Positions 37,175 through 46,419 of a stretch of DNA of 64,000 nt are shown in pieces. Position 1 is the stretch's first letter. The number at the start of each line of letters is the position of its first letter. The DNA comes from Melioribacteraceae bacterium. Its GTDB lineage: Bacteria; Bacteroidota; Ignavibacteria; Ignavibacteriales; Melioribacteraceae. The stretch covers positions 1-64,000 of the forward strand of contig WYBN01000007.1 in NCBI GenBank assembly GCA_011525875.1, given 5' to 3'. The notes beneath the pieces were generated by a model. It saw only the letters and a program-made list of their open reading frames with translations, ran no database searches and was not told the origin of the DNA. The translations under genes were made by a program, and so were the position numbers.

Positions 37175-38173
37175 ATGAAAAAAAATAATTTGGCTCTCGT
37201 TGTCGGCGGCGCCTCTGCCGAAAGAGCAGTCTCAAAACTTTCCGGCAGGGGCATTTATGATGCTCTTCTAAATTTGGGTTATAATGTAAAATTGATAGAC
37301 CCTGCCTTGGGGACCGATCAACCTGAAAATGTTGATGAATATTTCATTCAAGAAGATAAAAAGACAGTTCATGTCAAAAATTATATTGCCGCAGTCAACT
37401 CAACTTTATTCGATGACATAGATATAGTCTTTAACGGACTTCACGGGCAATGGGGTGAAGACGGAACTATTCAATCATTATTCGAAATGAAAGGGATTAG
37501 ATACACGGGCTCCGGAGTTCTTGCAAGTTCAATTTCGATGAATAAAAATTTTGCAAAGGTTATGTTCAAGCACTGGGGTGTTCAAACTCCCAAATGGCTT
37601 ATTTATTCCACTGGCGAAGATTTCGACCAATTACTCGGCGAAATCAAAATAAAATTAAAATTTCCCTGCGTTGTTAAACCGAACGACCAAGGCTCTGCAA
37701 TAGGCTTGTCTATTTGCCGAAGTGAAACAGAATTACCTGAGGCAATAAAACTTGCAACCAAGTACTCGCCGGTAGTTATTCTTGAGGAATTTATAGCTGG
37801 CAGAGAAATCACCGTTGGAATATTGAATAACCACGCCTTCCCCGTACTTGAAATCAAACCGAAGCATGAATTCTACGACTATACATGCAAGTACACAAAA
37901 GGAATGAGTGAGTATATAGTCCCCGCCGAAATACCCGAAGTTGTTTCAGAGCATGTAAAACAACAGGCTCTTTTAGCTTATAATTCTGTCGGATGTATAT
38001 CATACGGAAGAATTGATTTTCGATTATCTGAAGAATTGAAACCTTACTGTCTTGAAGTTAATACTCTGCCGGGAATGACAAGCACGAGTCTTTTACCAAA
38101 AACAGCAAAAGCCGGCAACATTTCTTTCGAGGAGCTTGTTGAGCGGATAGTAAAAAATGCATTAAATAAATAG
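37175..38173 (+). CDS. ddl: D-alanine--D-alanine ligase
   Basis: A 332-residue ATP-grasp enzyme that joins two D-Ala for peptidoglycan precursors. The N-terminal VVGGASAERAVSKLSG, FNGLHGQWGEDGTIQS, VVKPNDQGSAIG, GRIDFRL and the ending LEVNTLPGMTSTSLLPK are family blocks. It starts an envelope/division stretch with the following ftsB-like gene. Confidence 0.96.
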   Translation: MKKNNLALVVGGASAERAVSKLSGRGIYDALLNLGYNVKLIDPALGTDQPENVDEYFIQEDKKTVHVKNYIAAVNSTLFDDIDIVFNGLHGQWGEDGTIQSLFEMKGIRYTGSGVLASSISMNKNFAKVMFKHWGVQTPKWLIYSTGEDFDQLLGEIKIKLKFPCVVKPNDQGSAIGLSICRSETELPEAIKLATKYSPVVILEEFIAGREITVGILNNHAFPVLEIKPKHEFYDYTCKYTKGMSEYIVPAEIPEVVSEHVKQQALLAYNSVGCISYGRIDFRLSEELKPYCLEVNTLPGMTSTSLLPKTAKAGNISFEELVERIVKNALNK

Positions 38174-38180
38174 TTTAGAT

Positions 38181-38474
38181 ATGAAAAAGAATTTTATAAG
38201 GCTTTTAATTTTATTGTCATTTTTAGGATTGATTGCTTTTTTATTTTTCAATGATTACGGTTTGTTGAAATACTTTAGGCTGAAAAACGAGATTGAAGCA
38301 TTGAATATCCAGATAGTAGCCACCGACAATAAAATAAAAGAACTAAGCATGGAAATCGATTCGCTATTGATTAATGATTATAAAATTGAAAAGGTTGCAA
38401 GAGAAAGGTATATGATGCTGGATGAAAATGAAAAAGCAATTCAAGTCGAAAAAAGTAATTTGAAAATTGACTGA
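38181..38474 (+). CDS. FtsB/DivIC-family septum formation protein
   Basis: A 97-residue protein: short cytoplasmic N-terminus, one membrane helix (residues 8-23), then a periplasmic coiled coil (about 30-75) ending in YKIEKVARERYMMLDENEKAI, a signature of FtsB/DivIC (the conserved region after the zipper). It probably recruits division proteins at the septum. It is seven bases after ddl and overlaps the rarA start. Confidence 0.85.
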   Translation: MKKNFIRLLILLSFLGLIAFLFFNDYGLLKYFRLKNEIEALNIQIVATDNKIKELSMEIDSLLINDYKIEKVARERYMMLDENEKAIQVEKSNLKID

Positions 38475-39762
38475 CAAAAATTACATAGCCCAACTCCCGC
38501 TCGCCGAACGAATAAGACCTAAAGATTTGAACGGATTCTATGGGCAGACCAAGCTTGTGGGTAAAAATGGTCCTATCCGCTCCATGATCGAAAATAATAA
38601 ACTCAGCTCGTTTATCCTCTGGGGTCCGCCTGGCAGCGGAAAAACAACTCTTGCGCGTATTATCGCGCAAACAGCTGATTCTGAATTTTATCAACTTAAT
38701 GCTGTCTCTTCTGGTGTAAAAGACTTGCGCGAAGTCATTCAAAAGGCTAAGCTGAATCTGCAGCGATTTAAACGCACAGTGTTGTTCATAGATGAAATAC
38801 ACCGATTTAATAAATCTCAGCAGGATGCATTGCTGTCAGCCGTTGAGTCGGGCGAGATAATATTAATCGGCGCCACTACGGAGAATCCTTCGTTTGAAGT
38901 TATTCCACCTCTTCGTTCGAGAGCGAGAGTTTATATTCTCGAAGAATTAACTGATTCGGATTTAAACTCCATTCTTGAAAATGCTTTAACGAATGATCTT
39001 ATACTATCGAAATTGAAAATTGAATTAGAAGACAAAGAATTTCTTTTCTATTTAAGCGGAAGCGATGCACGCACAATGCTGAATATTGTCGAAGCTGCAA
39101 TTAACCGGCATAGTGGAAAAGAAACTGTTATCATAAATAAAGAAATTATGGAGAACATTGTTCAACAGAAAAATATTATTTATGATAAATCAGGCGAAGA
39201 GCATTATAATATTATTTCGGCAATGATTAAAAGCATAAGAGGGAGCGATCCGGATGCTGCTCTATACTGGATGGCTCGAATGCTTGAAGGCGGAGAAGAT
39301 CCTCTTTTTGTAGCCAGAAGATTAATCATCCTTGCCGCCGAAGATATCGGTAACGCTTCGCCGACTGCTCTTTTGTTAGCTGAATCAACCTTCAATGCCG
39401 TTTCGAAAATTGGAATGCCGGAGGCAAGAATTATTCTTGCTCAATGCGTGACTTATCTTGCATCGTGCCCCAAAAGTAATTCGTCTTATCTTGCAATTGA
39501 AAAAGCTTTTGATGATGTGCGGAATAAGGATTTGTATCCAGTGCCTCTGCACCTGCGGAATGCTCCAACCAGTTTGATGAAAAAAATCGGGTATGGAAAA
39601 AATTATAAGTATTCGCATGATTATGATAATCATTTCATCGAAGAGAATTTTTTCCCGTCTGAATTAAAAGGAAGGCAGTATTATTTTCCATCGCAGATAG
39701 GGAATGAAAAAACTATTAAAGAAAGATTAGCGGCTTTGTGGAAGATATTGAAAAAGTATTAA
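38467..39762 (+). CDS. rarA: Replication-associated AAA+ ATPase RarA (MgsA)
   Basis: A 431-residue AAA+ protein. Walker A GPPGSGKT is at residues 53-60, Walker [20 protein letters not shown], sensor GATTENPSF, and the C-terminal tetramerisation part (GEDPLFVARRLIILAAEDIG) is the RarA/WRNIP1 signature. It acts at stalled replication forks. The start is TTG at 38467, overlapping the previous gene by eight bases. Its stop overlaps the stop of convergent dprA. Confidence 0.95.
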   Translation: MTDKNYIAQLPLAERIRPKDLNGFYGQTKLVGKNGPIRSMIENNKLSSFILWGPPGSGKTTLARIIAQTADSEFYQLNAVSSGVKDLREVIQKAKLNLQRFKRTVLFIDEIHRFNKSQQDALLSAVESGEIILIGATTENPSFEVIPPLRSRARVYILEELTDSDLNSILENALTNDLILSKLKIELEDKEFLFYLSGSDARTMLNIVEAAINRHSGKETVIINKEIMENIVQQKNIIYDKSGEEHYNIISAMIKSIRGSDPDAALYWMARMLEGGEDPLFVARRLIILAAEDIGNASPTALLLAESTFNAVSKIGMPEARIILAQCVTYLASCPKSNSSYLAIEKAFDDVRNKDLYPVPLHLRNAPTSLMKKIGYGKNYKYSHDYDNHFIEENFFPSELKGRQYYFPSQIGNEKTIKERLAALWKILKKY

Positions 39763-40877
39763 TCATTAATTTGAAATACTTTGCCTGGAAGCTGATTAAC
39801 CAAGCCTTTAAATTCCAAAGCAAGTAAATTAATTAAACAGTCCGAAGTGGCAAGATTAGTTGCCTCAGCGATTACGTCAATATGAAGAGGTTTGTTTTTG
39901 ATCGCCTCTAAAATTTTTTCTTCAAAGAGATTAATTTCTTGTGCAGCTTGCGGAATGTTTGCTTTAGTTTTCGGACTGATCTTAAGCTTTAACTCAACTA
40001 AGATATCTTCGGCATTAGTGATAAGTTTGGCTTCACTTCTTTGGATCAACAAATTGGTTCCTTCGCTCGATTTGCTGGAAACATTCCCCGGCAGCGCAAA
40101 AACTTCTCTGTTTTGATCGATTGCATGAGCTGCAGTCTGCATAGCTCCGCCATTTACTTTGGTTTCTATAACGAGAGTTCCAAGTGAAAGTCCCGATATG
40201 ATTCGATTTCTTTTAGGAAAATTTGACGCATCGGGTTTAGTTCCAAAAGAGAACTCGGAAACGACAGCCCCGTTGGCAGCAATTTGATTGAAAAGTTTTT
40301 CGTTTTCAGGCGGATAAATAACATCGATTCCCGAACCAATCACGGCAATAGTTTTACTATTTCTTTCCAGCGCCGCTTTGTGTGCAATCGAATCGATGCC
40401 TCTTGCTAAACCGCTTACTATTGTTATGTTGTTTCCCGCAAGATCTTTAGTTATCACATCGCAATATTTTTTGCCGTAATCGGTTGGTTGTCTTGTTCCT
40501 ACAACTGCTATGTTATCAGAAATAGGCAATTCACCTATAACATATAATATCATCGGAGGGTAATAAATTTTCCGCAGAAGTTCGGGATAAGAATCATCCG
40601 AAAACAACACTATTTTAACCTGGTTTGATTCGGCTTGTTTTAATTCATTCTCGGAATAGATTCTTATTTCTTCAATTTTTCCTCTTGAATGTATTATGTT
40701 TCTCGCAAGCGTGTCGCTTATCAGATCTACGCCGGTTAATTCAGTTAAATTAGCATGAAGGATATTGTCGAGGTTTTTAAATTTTCCCAGTAGATTTATT
40801 ATCCGGCTCGGACCGATTCCGTCAATTGAAAGGAGAAATTTTAAGAATAAAAATTTATCGAAATCTACGGTTTGCAA
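39759..40877 (-). CDS. dprA: DNA processing protein DprA
   Basis: A 372-residue DprA/Smf protein that loads RecA on incoming single-stranded DNA in transformation. The N-terminal helix-hairpin-helix region (IDGIGPSRIINLLGKF), Rossmann core VGTRQPTDYGKKY and VSGLARGIDSIAHKAAL, RIISGLS, and a C-terminal winged-helix domain (HIDVIAEATNLATSDCLINLLALE) are all present. It is the last gene of the DUF3098-eutN-dprA run, 11 bases from eutN. No other competence gene is in view. Confidence 0.96.
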   Translation of the reverse strand: MQTVDFDKFLFLKFLLSIDGIGPSRIINLLGKFKNLDNILHANLTELTGVDLISDTLARNIIHSRGKIEEIRIYSENELKQAESNQVKIVLFSDDSYPELLRKIYYPPMILYVIGELPISDNIAVVGTRQPTDYGKKYCDVITKDLAGNNITIVSGLARGIDSIAHKAALERNSKTIAVIGSGIDVIYPPENEKLFNQIAANGAVVSEFSFGTKPDASNFPKRNRIISGLSLGTLVIETKVNGGAMQTAAHAIDQNREVFALPGNVSSKSSEGTNLLIQRSEAKLITNAEDILVELKLKISPKTKANIPQAAQEINLFEEKILEAIKNKPLHIDVIAEATNLATSDCLINLLALEFKGLVNQLPGKVFQIND

Positions 40878-40888
40878 AATAGCAATAA

Positions 40889-41167
40889 TTATTGTTCATT
40901 AATTTCTATGTCGTCAACTACCGCAATTATCATTGTATTGACAGGTGCAAGTTTATGACCAAGAATCTGCTGAACGGCATCGCCTTCTTTTACAACTATA
41001 ACTCTGTCGCCAACTCCTGCGTCAACCATATCAAGACAAATCTGATCTTTGTTGTCGATAAACTCACCTTCAAAATCAATTTTTTTTACGAGCAGCAGTT
41101 TATGTCCCTTTAAATATTTGTTTTTCTGAGTTGAAACTATATTACCGCTTACTCTGCCGAGAAACAT
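40889..41167 (-). CDS. EutN/CcmL-family microcompartment vertex protein (BMC-P)
   Basis: A 92-residue protein with the BMC-P/EutN/CcmL pattern along its length: MFLGRVSGNIVSTQKN at the start, HKLLLVKKIDFEG, DMVDAGVGDRVIVVKEGDAV and the end TMIIAVVDDIEIN. Such pentamers cap the vertices of bacterial microcompartment shells. No hexameric (BMC-H) or trimeric (BMC-T) shell gene is in the window. It overlaps the preceding gene's stop by one base (TAATG) and is followed by dprA, an unusual position for a shell gene. The family call is solid; a role in a real compartment is inference. Confidence 0.9.
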   Translation of the reverse strand: MFLGRVSGNIVSTQKNKYLKGHKLLLVKKIDFEGEFIDNKDQICLDMVDAGVGDRVIVVKEGDAVQQILGHKLAPVNTMIIAVVDDIEINEQ

Positions 41168-41424
41168 TACTTGTTGTCGTTATTGTTGTTTGTTTTTTTT
41201 CGGTAAATAATCGAAAACGGAATAATCGCGAGATAAGCAATAAGGAGTACAATAGGAGCTAAAGTTAAAGAAAGGGGATTATCCCATGGCGGTTGAGATA
41301 GTAAAAAGTAACCAATTATTAGTATAACTAATCCCAAAATTAAAATAATATAGTTGTCTTTTGACCAATAATTTTTAAAGGGCGACTGGACAATTTTTTT
41401 TGCTGATTTCAACTTTTTTTTCAT
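41167..41424 (-). CDS. Small membrane protein, DUF3098-like
   Basis: An 85-residue protein with a basic N-terminus (MKKKLKSAKK), then two hydrophobic helices (YIILILGLVILIIGYFLL and LAPIVLLIAYLAIIPFSII), and an Asn/Asp/Lys-rich tail. The WSKDNY-GY-LSQPPWDNP arrangement resembles DUF3098 proteins found in Bacteroidota. A longer frame up to 41478 reads through a hairpin; ATG 41424 with an aagaggg ribosome-like site just upstream is preferred. It is translationally coupled to eutN. Confidence 0.7.
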   Translation of the reverse strand: MKKKLKSAKKIVQSPFKNYWSKDNYIILILGLVILIIGYFLLSQPPWDNPLSLTLAPIVLLIAYLAIIPFSIIYRKKTNNNNDNK

Positions 41425-41455
41425 AACCCTCTTAATGCTCCAATTATAATTAAAA

Positions 41456-41484
41456 TGCCCAGTGTTGGGGGGAGACACTGGGCA
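41456..41484 (-). promoter_or_regulatory. 10-bp perfect inverted repeat in the 5' leader of the DUF3098-eutN-dprA operon
   Basis: The arms tgcccagtgt and acactgggca pair perfectly around a G-rich 9-base loop. The hairpin ends 32 bases before the ATG at 41424, so if transcribed it folds in the leader; as DNA it could be an operator. No T-run follows on the minus strand, which argues against a terminator for an upstream gene. Confidence 0.55.
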
Positions 41485-41684
41485 GATTCACAAACTCAAA
41501 GATCTAAACGATCTCTGAAAGAGTGGTATGGAAATATAATTTTTGAAGATTAGTTTGTCAAGCACATAATTGATTTTTCTCAAAAAATTACAAGTGGCAT
41601 TGAAATCGCATGATCTTGATTTTACGCGTTATAGACAAAAATCCTTTTACTGCATTGCAGTCATTTAATAAATGCAAAGAGTTT

Positions 41685-41936
41685 CTATTTTTGAATTTGA
41701 TATACAATTTTTCTTATTGTATCGAACTGAAGATACGGATAATCGCTTCGTAATTTTTCGATTGCGTCGGTTGCATTAATATTGTTATTCCTCATTTCAC
41801 GGAATTTACGCCGAATTATATGATCGCGCACCGATTTTTCATTGATTAATCCGCGGCTTTGGAGCAGGTTATATGTTTCATCATTTATCAAATCAAAAAG
41901 AGGATTTTCTAATTCTTTCATGTCTATATCTTTCAT
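41685..41936 (-). CDS. Hypothetical protein, helical, HTH-like C-terminus
   Basis: An 83-residue, charged, predicted all-helical protein with no signal peptide. The C-terminal half (DHIIRRKFREMRNNN then ATDAIEKLRSDYP) could form a small helix-turn-helix, but I do not recognise a family. It lies between pta and the DUF3098-like gene on the same strand, with about 130 bp to pta and 200 bp to the next gene, so it may be its own unit. Confidence 0.6.
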   Translation of the reverse strand: MKDIDMKELENPLFDLINDETYNLLQSRGLINEKSVRDHIIRRKFREMRNNNINATDAIEKLRSDYPYLQFDTIRKIVYQIQK

Positions 41937-42068
41937 TTAGACCCCCAAAAAAATTATTTATATAATATTTTACAAAAAATACAAAAGGATAGTTCCTTAA
42001 AATCGCAACTGGGGAGAAGCCCGGATTGAGATTTGTTCAACCCGGGAGTACATGATTTCTGAGATGGT

Positions 42069-43049
42069 TTATGACATTAAACAGGCAATTGCGGCTGTAT
42101 TTACAATGTCTTCAACACTGCAGCCACGGCTCAAGTCGAAGAATGGCTTTTTTAATCCTTGATTGATAGGCCCTATTGCTTCAGCGCCACCGAGTCTCTG
42201 TGCAATTTTGTAGCCGATATTTCCGGCATTTAAATCCGGGAATACTAAGACATTTGCTCTTCCAGCAACAGGGCTTCCCGGAGATTTTTTCTTTCCGATG
42301 CTTTCGACAATGGCAGCATCAAATTGAAGTTCACCATCAACCTTTAGGTCTGATCTTTTATCTTGAACTAACTTGGTGGCTTGTCTTACTTTGTCAATCA
42401 ATTCATGCTCGGCGCTGCCTTTAGTAGAAAAAGAAAGCATTGCTATGTAAGGCTCCTCGCCAGTTAGCTTTTTGTGATTATCCGCAGTTGATATCGCAAT
42501 ATCTGCTAATTGTGAAGAGTCGGGGTTTGGGTTTACGGCGCAATCTGCAAAGCTGTAAACTTTTCCGGGATAAACCATTAAGAAGAAACTCGAAAGAATT
42601 GAGATTCCCTGTTCCAATCCTACACAGAAAATTCCTGCTCTTGTTACATCGGCAGTAGTAGCGAACGATCCGGAAACACTTGCATGAGCTAAACCCTCAC
42701 GCACCATCATTGCTGCAAAGAATATATCCCTCGTAATTGTTTCTTTAGCCTGTCCAATAGTAATTCCTTTGTGCTTGCGCAAATTGTAAAAGATATTAGT
42801 GAAGTCGCTAAGTTTTTCGGATTTGACGGGATCAATAACCCTGATGCCGGTTAAATTAATTTTAAGATTTTCTGCATCAAGTCTAATTTTTTCTTCATTG
42901 CCTAAAGTAATTACCGTAGCAGTTTTTTCTTTAGTTAACATCTCCGCAGCCCTTAAAACTCTTTCATCGTGAGATTCTGGGAGTACCAGGGTTTTTCTTG
43001 CAGCGGAGGCTTTGTCTCTAATGTTTTTTAGTAATAGAATTTCTTGCAT
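42069..43049 (-). CDS. pta: Phosphate acetyltransferase
   Basis: A 326-residue enzyme of the Pta/EutD family that interconverts acetyl-CoA and acetyl phosphate. The start KTLVLPESHDERVLRAAE, the AGIFCVGLEQGISILSSFFL stretch, SFSTKGSAEHE, and the VFPDLNAGNIGYKIAQRLG ending are family blocks; length matches the short catalytic form without the N-terminal DRTGG domains. Paired with an acetate kinase it would make ATP from acyl-CoA. No targeting tail is visible. Confidence 0.95.
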   Translation of the reverse strand: MQEILLLKNIRDKASAARKTLVLPESHDERVLRAAEMLTKEKTATVITLGNEEKIRLDAENLKINLTGIRVIDPVKSEKLSDFTNIFYNLRKHKGITIGQAKETITRDIFFAAMMVREGLAHASVSGSFATTADVTRAGIFCVGLEQGISILSSFFLMVYPGKVYSFADCAVNPNPDSSQLADIAISTADNHKKLTGEEPYIAMLSFSTKGSAEHELIDKVRQATKLVQDKRSDLKVDGELQFDAAIVESIGKKKSPGSPVAGRANVLVFPDLNAGNIGYKIAQRLGGAEAIGPINQGLKKPFFDLSRGCSVEDIVNTAAIACLMS

Positions 43050-43221
43050 TATAAAACCTGTAGTTTTTTAAAAAATACCCGGACAAATATATTAAAAATA
43101 AGGATTGTTATATCAGAATAAACTAAGTGTAAGAATGAAAAATAAAGGTGAGATTATTTTTAATTTTTTCTAATCTCTGATAATTGTATATTTATCCCGA
43201 CAAAATGGGTTAAATTTATTC

Positions 43222-44280
43222 ATGGCATTATCAGAGAGAAATTTAAAGATTCTTAATTATTTATTTTGGCTTTTACCCTTAGCGGGAGTTGCGGTTTATC
43301 TCTCATATATTTTTTTTAATATCATCGTTCTGCTTATAATCTCTTTGTTTATCGCAATGATTTTTTATCCTCTCGTCAACCTATTGGAGAATAAAGGCTT
43401 AAATCGTTTTCTTTCTGTAATTTTAGTTTTTATCGTCTGTGGAATGACAATTTTCATAGGGCTGTCGTTTTTCATTCCAAAGATTGTAAATCAATTGAAT
43501 ACAATCGCCACTACTTTTAGTCAAGAGCAGTTCAGATTAATGATAATACAGTTAGAGAATGAAATTGCCGCTTATCTGCCCTTTGTTGATTCGAAGGACC
43601 TTCTAAACCGGGTTGAATTGTTAGTATCAAATTTTTTGTTTGACGCTGTTAATAATATTACCGGTATTGTAAGCAGTATTGTTTCTGTGTTAGTTATTTC
43701 GGTGATAGTTCCCTTCATTACTTTCTTTATATTAAAAGACAGTAACAAAATATTACGCGGGATTGTCAACATAGTTCCAAACCGTTATTTCGAGTTTTCT
43801 TATTGGGTTCTCTTTCAGACAGGTATTCAGCTCAGTAGATTTATACGCGGATGGATGTTTGACGCATTCATCGTCGGTTTTTTGGCGGCTGTAGGTCTTG
43901 CAATTCTTGGCATTCAAAATTCCATAACGATTGGTGTAATTGCCGGGGTAGGACATCTTATACCTTATTTTGGTCCGATTATTGGCGGTCTTCCGGCAAT
44001 ACTTATTTCACTAATTCAGTTTGGCGATTTTTCAATGTTTCCACAGGTATTTTTATTATTTGTAATTATATATTCCATTGATAACGGTTTTATCCAACCG
44101 AACGTTTTCTCGAAAGCAACCGATATGCATCCGCTTATGATTATACTGCTCATACTTGTCGGCGGGCAATTAATGGGTGTTTTGGGTTTACTTTTGGCTG
44201 TTCCTGCTGCAACAATTCTAAAGACCGCTGCTCGAGAAATTTATTTCGGTTATAAAAATTATAAAATTATAAAAGCTTAG
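43222..44280 (+). CDS. AI-2E/PerM-family transporter
   Basis: A 352-residue protein with about eight hydrophobic helices, and the typical AI-2E/PerM end region (LGIQNSITIGVIAGVGHLIPYFGPIIGG and LPAILISLIQ). The family includes TqsA, an autoinducer-2 exporter, and permeases of unknown cargo; function here is not fixed. It is probably a separate transcript from the barrel gene that starts 88 bases later. Confidence 0.85.
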   Translation: MALSERNLKILNYLFWLLPLAGVAVYLSYIFFNIIVLLIISLFIAMIFYPLVNLLENKGLNRFLSVILVFIVCGMTIFIGLSFFIPKIVNQLNTIATTFSQEQFRLMIIQLENEIAAYLPFVDSKDLLNRVELLVSNFLFDAVNNITGIVSSIVSVLVISVIVPFITFFILKDSNKILRGIVNIVPNRYFEFSYWVLFQTGIQLSRFIRGWMFDAFIVGFLAAVGLAILGIQNSITIGVIAGVGHLIPYFGPIIGGLPAILISLIQFGDFSMFPQVFLLFVIIYSIDNGFIQPNVFSKATDMHPLMIILLILVGGQLMGVLGLLLAVPAATILKTAAREIYFGYKNYKIIKA

Positions 44281-44368
44281 CTGAATTTCTGCGGCCGATG
44301 GGAAACATGAATTCCGTCTTGCAAATTCTACAGAGCAGAAACAATTTATCATTTCAATACTAAAGCTT

Positions 44369-46294
44369 ATGATTCACAAATTCGGTGAAAACCTTCTAAA
44401 ATATTCGGTTGTTTTTTTCATAATAGCATTTAGTCAAATTAACGCACAAAATACACGCGATACCGTTACATTTCATCAATCTTATTTCAAGCAAAATTAT
44501 ATTTTCTCCAATTTTGAAAAACAATTAAATACCTATAATCTTATTTCACATCTTAAGTACGGATATAAAATCAGCGGTCTTTTTACCGGATATGCTCAGG
44601 ATTTTGTTTCGACGGTTACTAAATCAAGCGTTAATAACATAAAAGATGAGATGTATATAAAGTTCCTCGCCGATTATGAGTTTAACGAAAATTTAAGTAC
44701 AGGCTTTTTGTTCGCAAAAAGTAATTATGCTGATGATAGAAGACTCGCGATAAATAAATCCGATAATACAAATGCATCCGTGTATCTTAGATATAAACCA
44801 ACAGAGAAAATTTCAGTAATTCCTTTTGGAGGTTATGCAATAAATAATCAGATAGGGAATGAAGATAAAGGATTTACCTACGGGGCGGAAGCTGATATAA
44901 ACACTCTTCCATTAAGTGATTTCTTTTTATCCGGAAAGTTTAGATATGTGAACGAAGATATTAGTCCAAGGAAAAACACTGGGGAAAATTATGGCATTAA
45001 TATTAAAAACGATTTTGATAATAATTTAACAAACTTTTTATCAGCTAATTATTTACTCAATAGAAAAGATTTTTACATCGAAGCCGATTCTGTACTATCT
45101 GAAAAATACAATATTGAAAATAATATTCAGAGCAGAGTTGAAACGAATAATTTTATTTATGATAGAATTGAATTTTCAACAGCTGACAAAAATATTTTGT
45201 TTGATGTAAGCGGAAGACTCAACTGGCGCTTAATAGACCGATCAACAAAATATGTTGATATTGATAATATTACAAATTCATCTTTCGATACAAAGATAGA
45301 AGAGTTCAAGATTGACTTTGCTTCTTCCCTGAATTTTAGTCTGGGAATTTTCTCAGGATTCTTTAAACTGCTTTATTCTGAAAGAGAAGAGAAACATAAC
45401 GCAAAAATGATTCCGGGCGCTGGTAATGTAATATATCAGAGGCGTCAAGAGTTAGAAGTTCAAAAGAATAATCAGTCTCAGCAGACAACAGCGGCACTCA
45501 GCGGCAGCCTTGCTCTCTCAAGAAAAGATAATTTCAGCTTCAGCCTGTTTCACCGAAAATTGAAATATGATACACCAAGCCCTGAGAATTTTGACGATAG
45601 GGATGAACTCTTGACAATGGCACAACTTACTTACTTAAGGCAAATAAATTCCTTTTTATCGGTATTTGCAAATATAGAAGGCAGCTTCAATCAAATAGTC
45701 TATATCTTTGCCGAGCGCAGCTCCAACAATAATATTCGCAGAGCATTAAAATTTTCAGCGGGCAGTGAGCTAAATTCATCTATAGTTAGAAGTTACAATG
45801 AAGCAGAAGTTTCCGCAAATTATACTGTTTATGACTACGAGGATATAAATCCTAACTTTAAGAGTTTTTCCTTTCGGCAGCTCTCTCTCAAAGATTCAAC
45901 CGTCTTACAATTTACAAAGAAGGTCGCATTTAAATTCAACGGATATATTAAGATTTCAGAACAAGGCGAATTTTTTTGGAGTAGATTTTCGAATCGGCCG
46001 ATTAGATATCTTGAAGAAAAAAATTTTGAACCAAAGCTTGAACTGCGTTTAGGTATCTTGAAATTAGCGGCAGGTGTTAGATATTTTTCTCTTATGACTT
46101 TTGGGTATAAGTCGTCCCAATTGAAAAAACTGGATAGTGAATATCAGAGCATAGGTCCGCTTTCTGAAATTATAATATCGAACTTCGGATCGCTTCAAGT
46201 AAAGTGTATCGGCTGGTATGAATTCATTTCTAATGAAAAAAAACAAAAAAGGGAGCTTGCAAATTTGTTTATGCAAGTAAATTGGTCTTTGTGA
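44369..46294 (+). CDS. Putative outer-membrane beta-barrel protein
   Basis: A 641-residue protein with a signal peptide ending INAQ (residues 24-27) and many alternating aromatic/polar strands ending in aromatic residues (FLADYEFNENLSTGFLFAK, SVYLRYKPTEKISVIPFGGY), ending in MQVNWSL. This suggests an outer-membrane barrel. I do not recognise a named family. It could be a porin-like or a structural protein. No neighbours indicate a substrate. Confidence 0.65.
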   Translation: MIHKFGENLLKYSVVFFIIAFSQINAQNTRDTVTFHQSYFKQNYIFSNFEKQLNTYNLISHLKYGYKISGLFTGYAQDFVSTVTKSSVNNIKDEMYIKFLADYEFNENLSTGFLFAKSNYADDRRLAINKSDNTNASVYLRYKPTEKISVIPFGGYAINNQIGNEDKGFTYGAEADINTLPLSDFFLSGKFRYVNEDISPRKNTGENYGINIKNDFDNNLTNFLSANYLLNRKDFYIEADSVLSEKYNIENNIQSRVETNNFIYDRIEFSTADKNILFDVSGRLNWRLIDRSTKYVDIDNITNSSFDTKIEEFKIDFASSLNFSLGIFSGFFKLLYSEREEKHNAKMIPGAGNVIYQRRQELEVQKNNQSQQTTAALSGSLALSRKDNFSFSLFHRKLKYDTPSPENFDDRDELLTMAQLTYLRQINSFLSVFANIEGSFNQIVYIFAERSSNNNIRRALKFSAGSELNSSIVRSYNEAEVSANYTVYDYEDINPNFKSFSFRQLSLKDSTVLQFTKKVAFKFNGYIKISEQGEFFWSRFSNRPIRYLEEKNFEPKLELRLGILKLAAGVRYFSLMTFGYKSSQLKKLDSEYQSIGPLSEIIISNFGSLQVKCIGWYEFISNEKKQKRELANLFMQVNWSL

Positions 46295-46419
46295 CTTTGT
46301 ATGTTTTGAATATTTTATTCGGGGTCGAACTAATAATTCGATATGAATTTCACGGCGTAATTATTTATTTTTGTTCCAAAATTTGAAAGGTTATTGGTAA
46401 ATCCTAAAACGGAGCAGAA

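Noticed and set aside
40892..41113. Plus-strand open frame antisense to the EutN-like gene
   Set aside because: The minus-strand frame has a full family match; this one is its shadow.
42005..42068. Possible terminator hairpin after pta
   Set aside because: The cccgg/ccggg pairing has an internal mismatch and no T-run follows on the minus strand.
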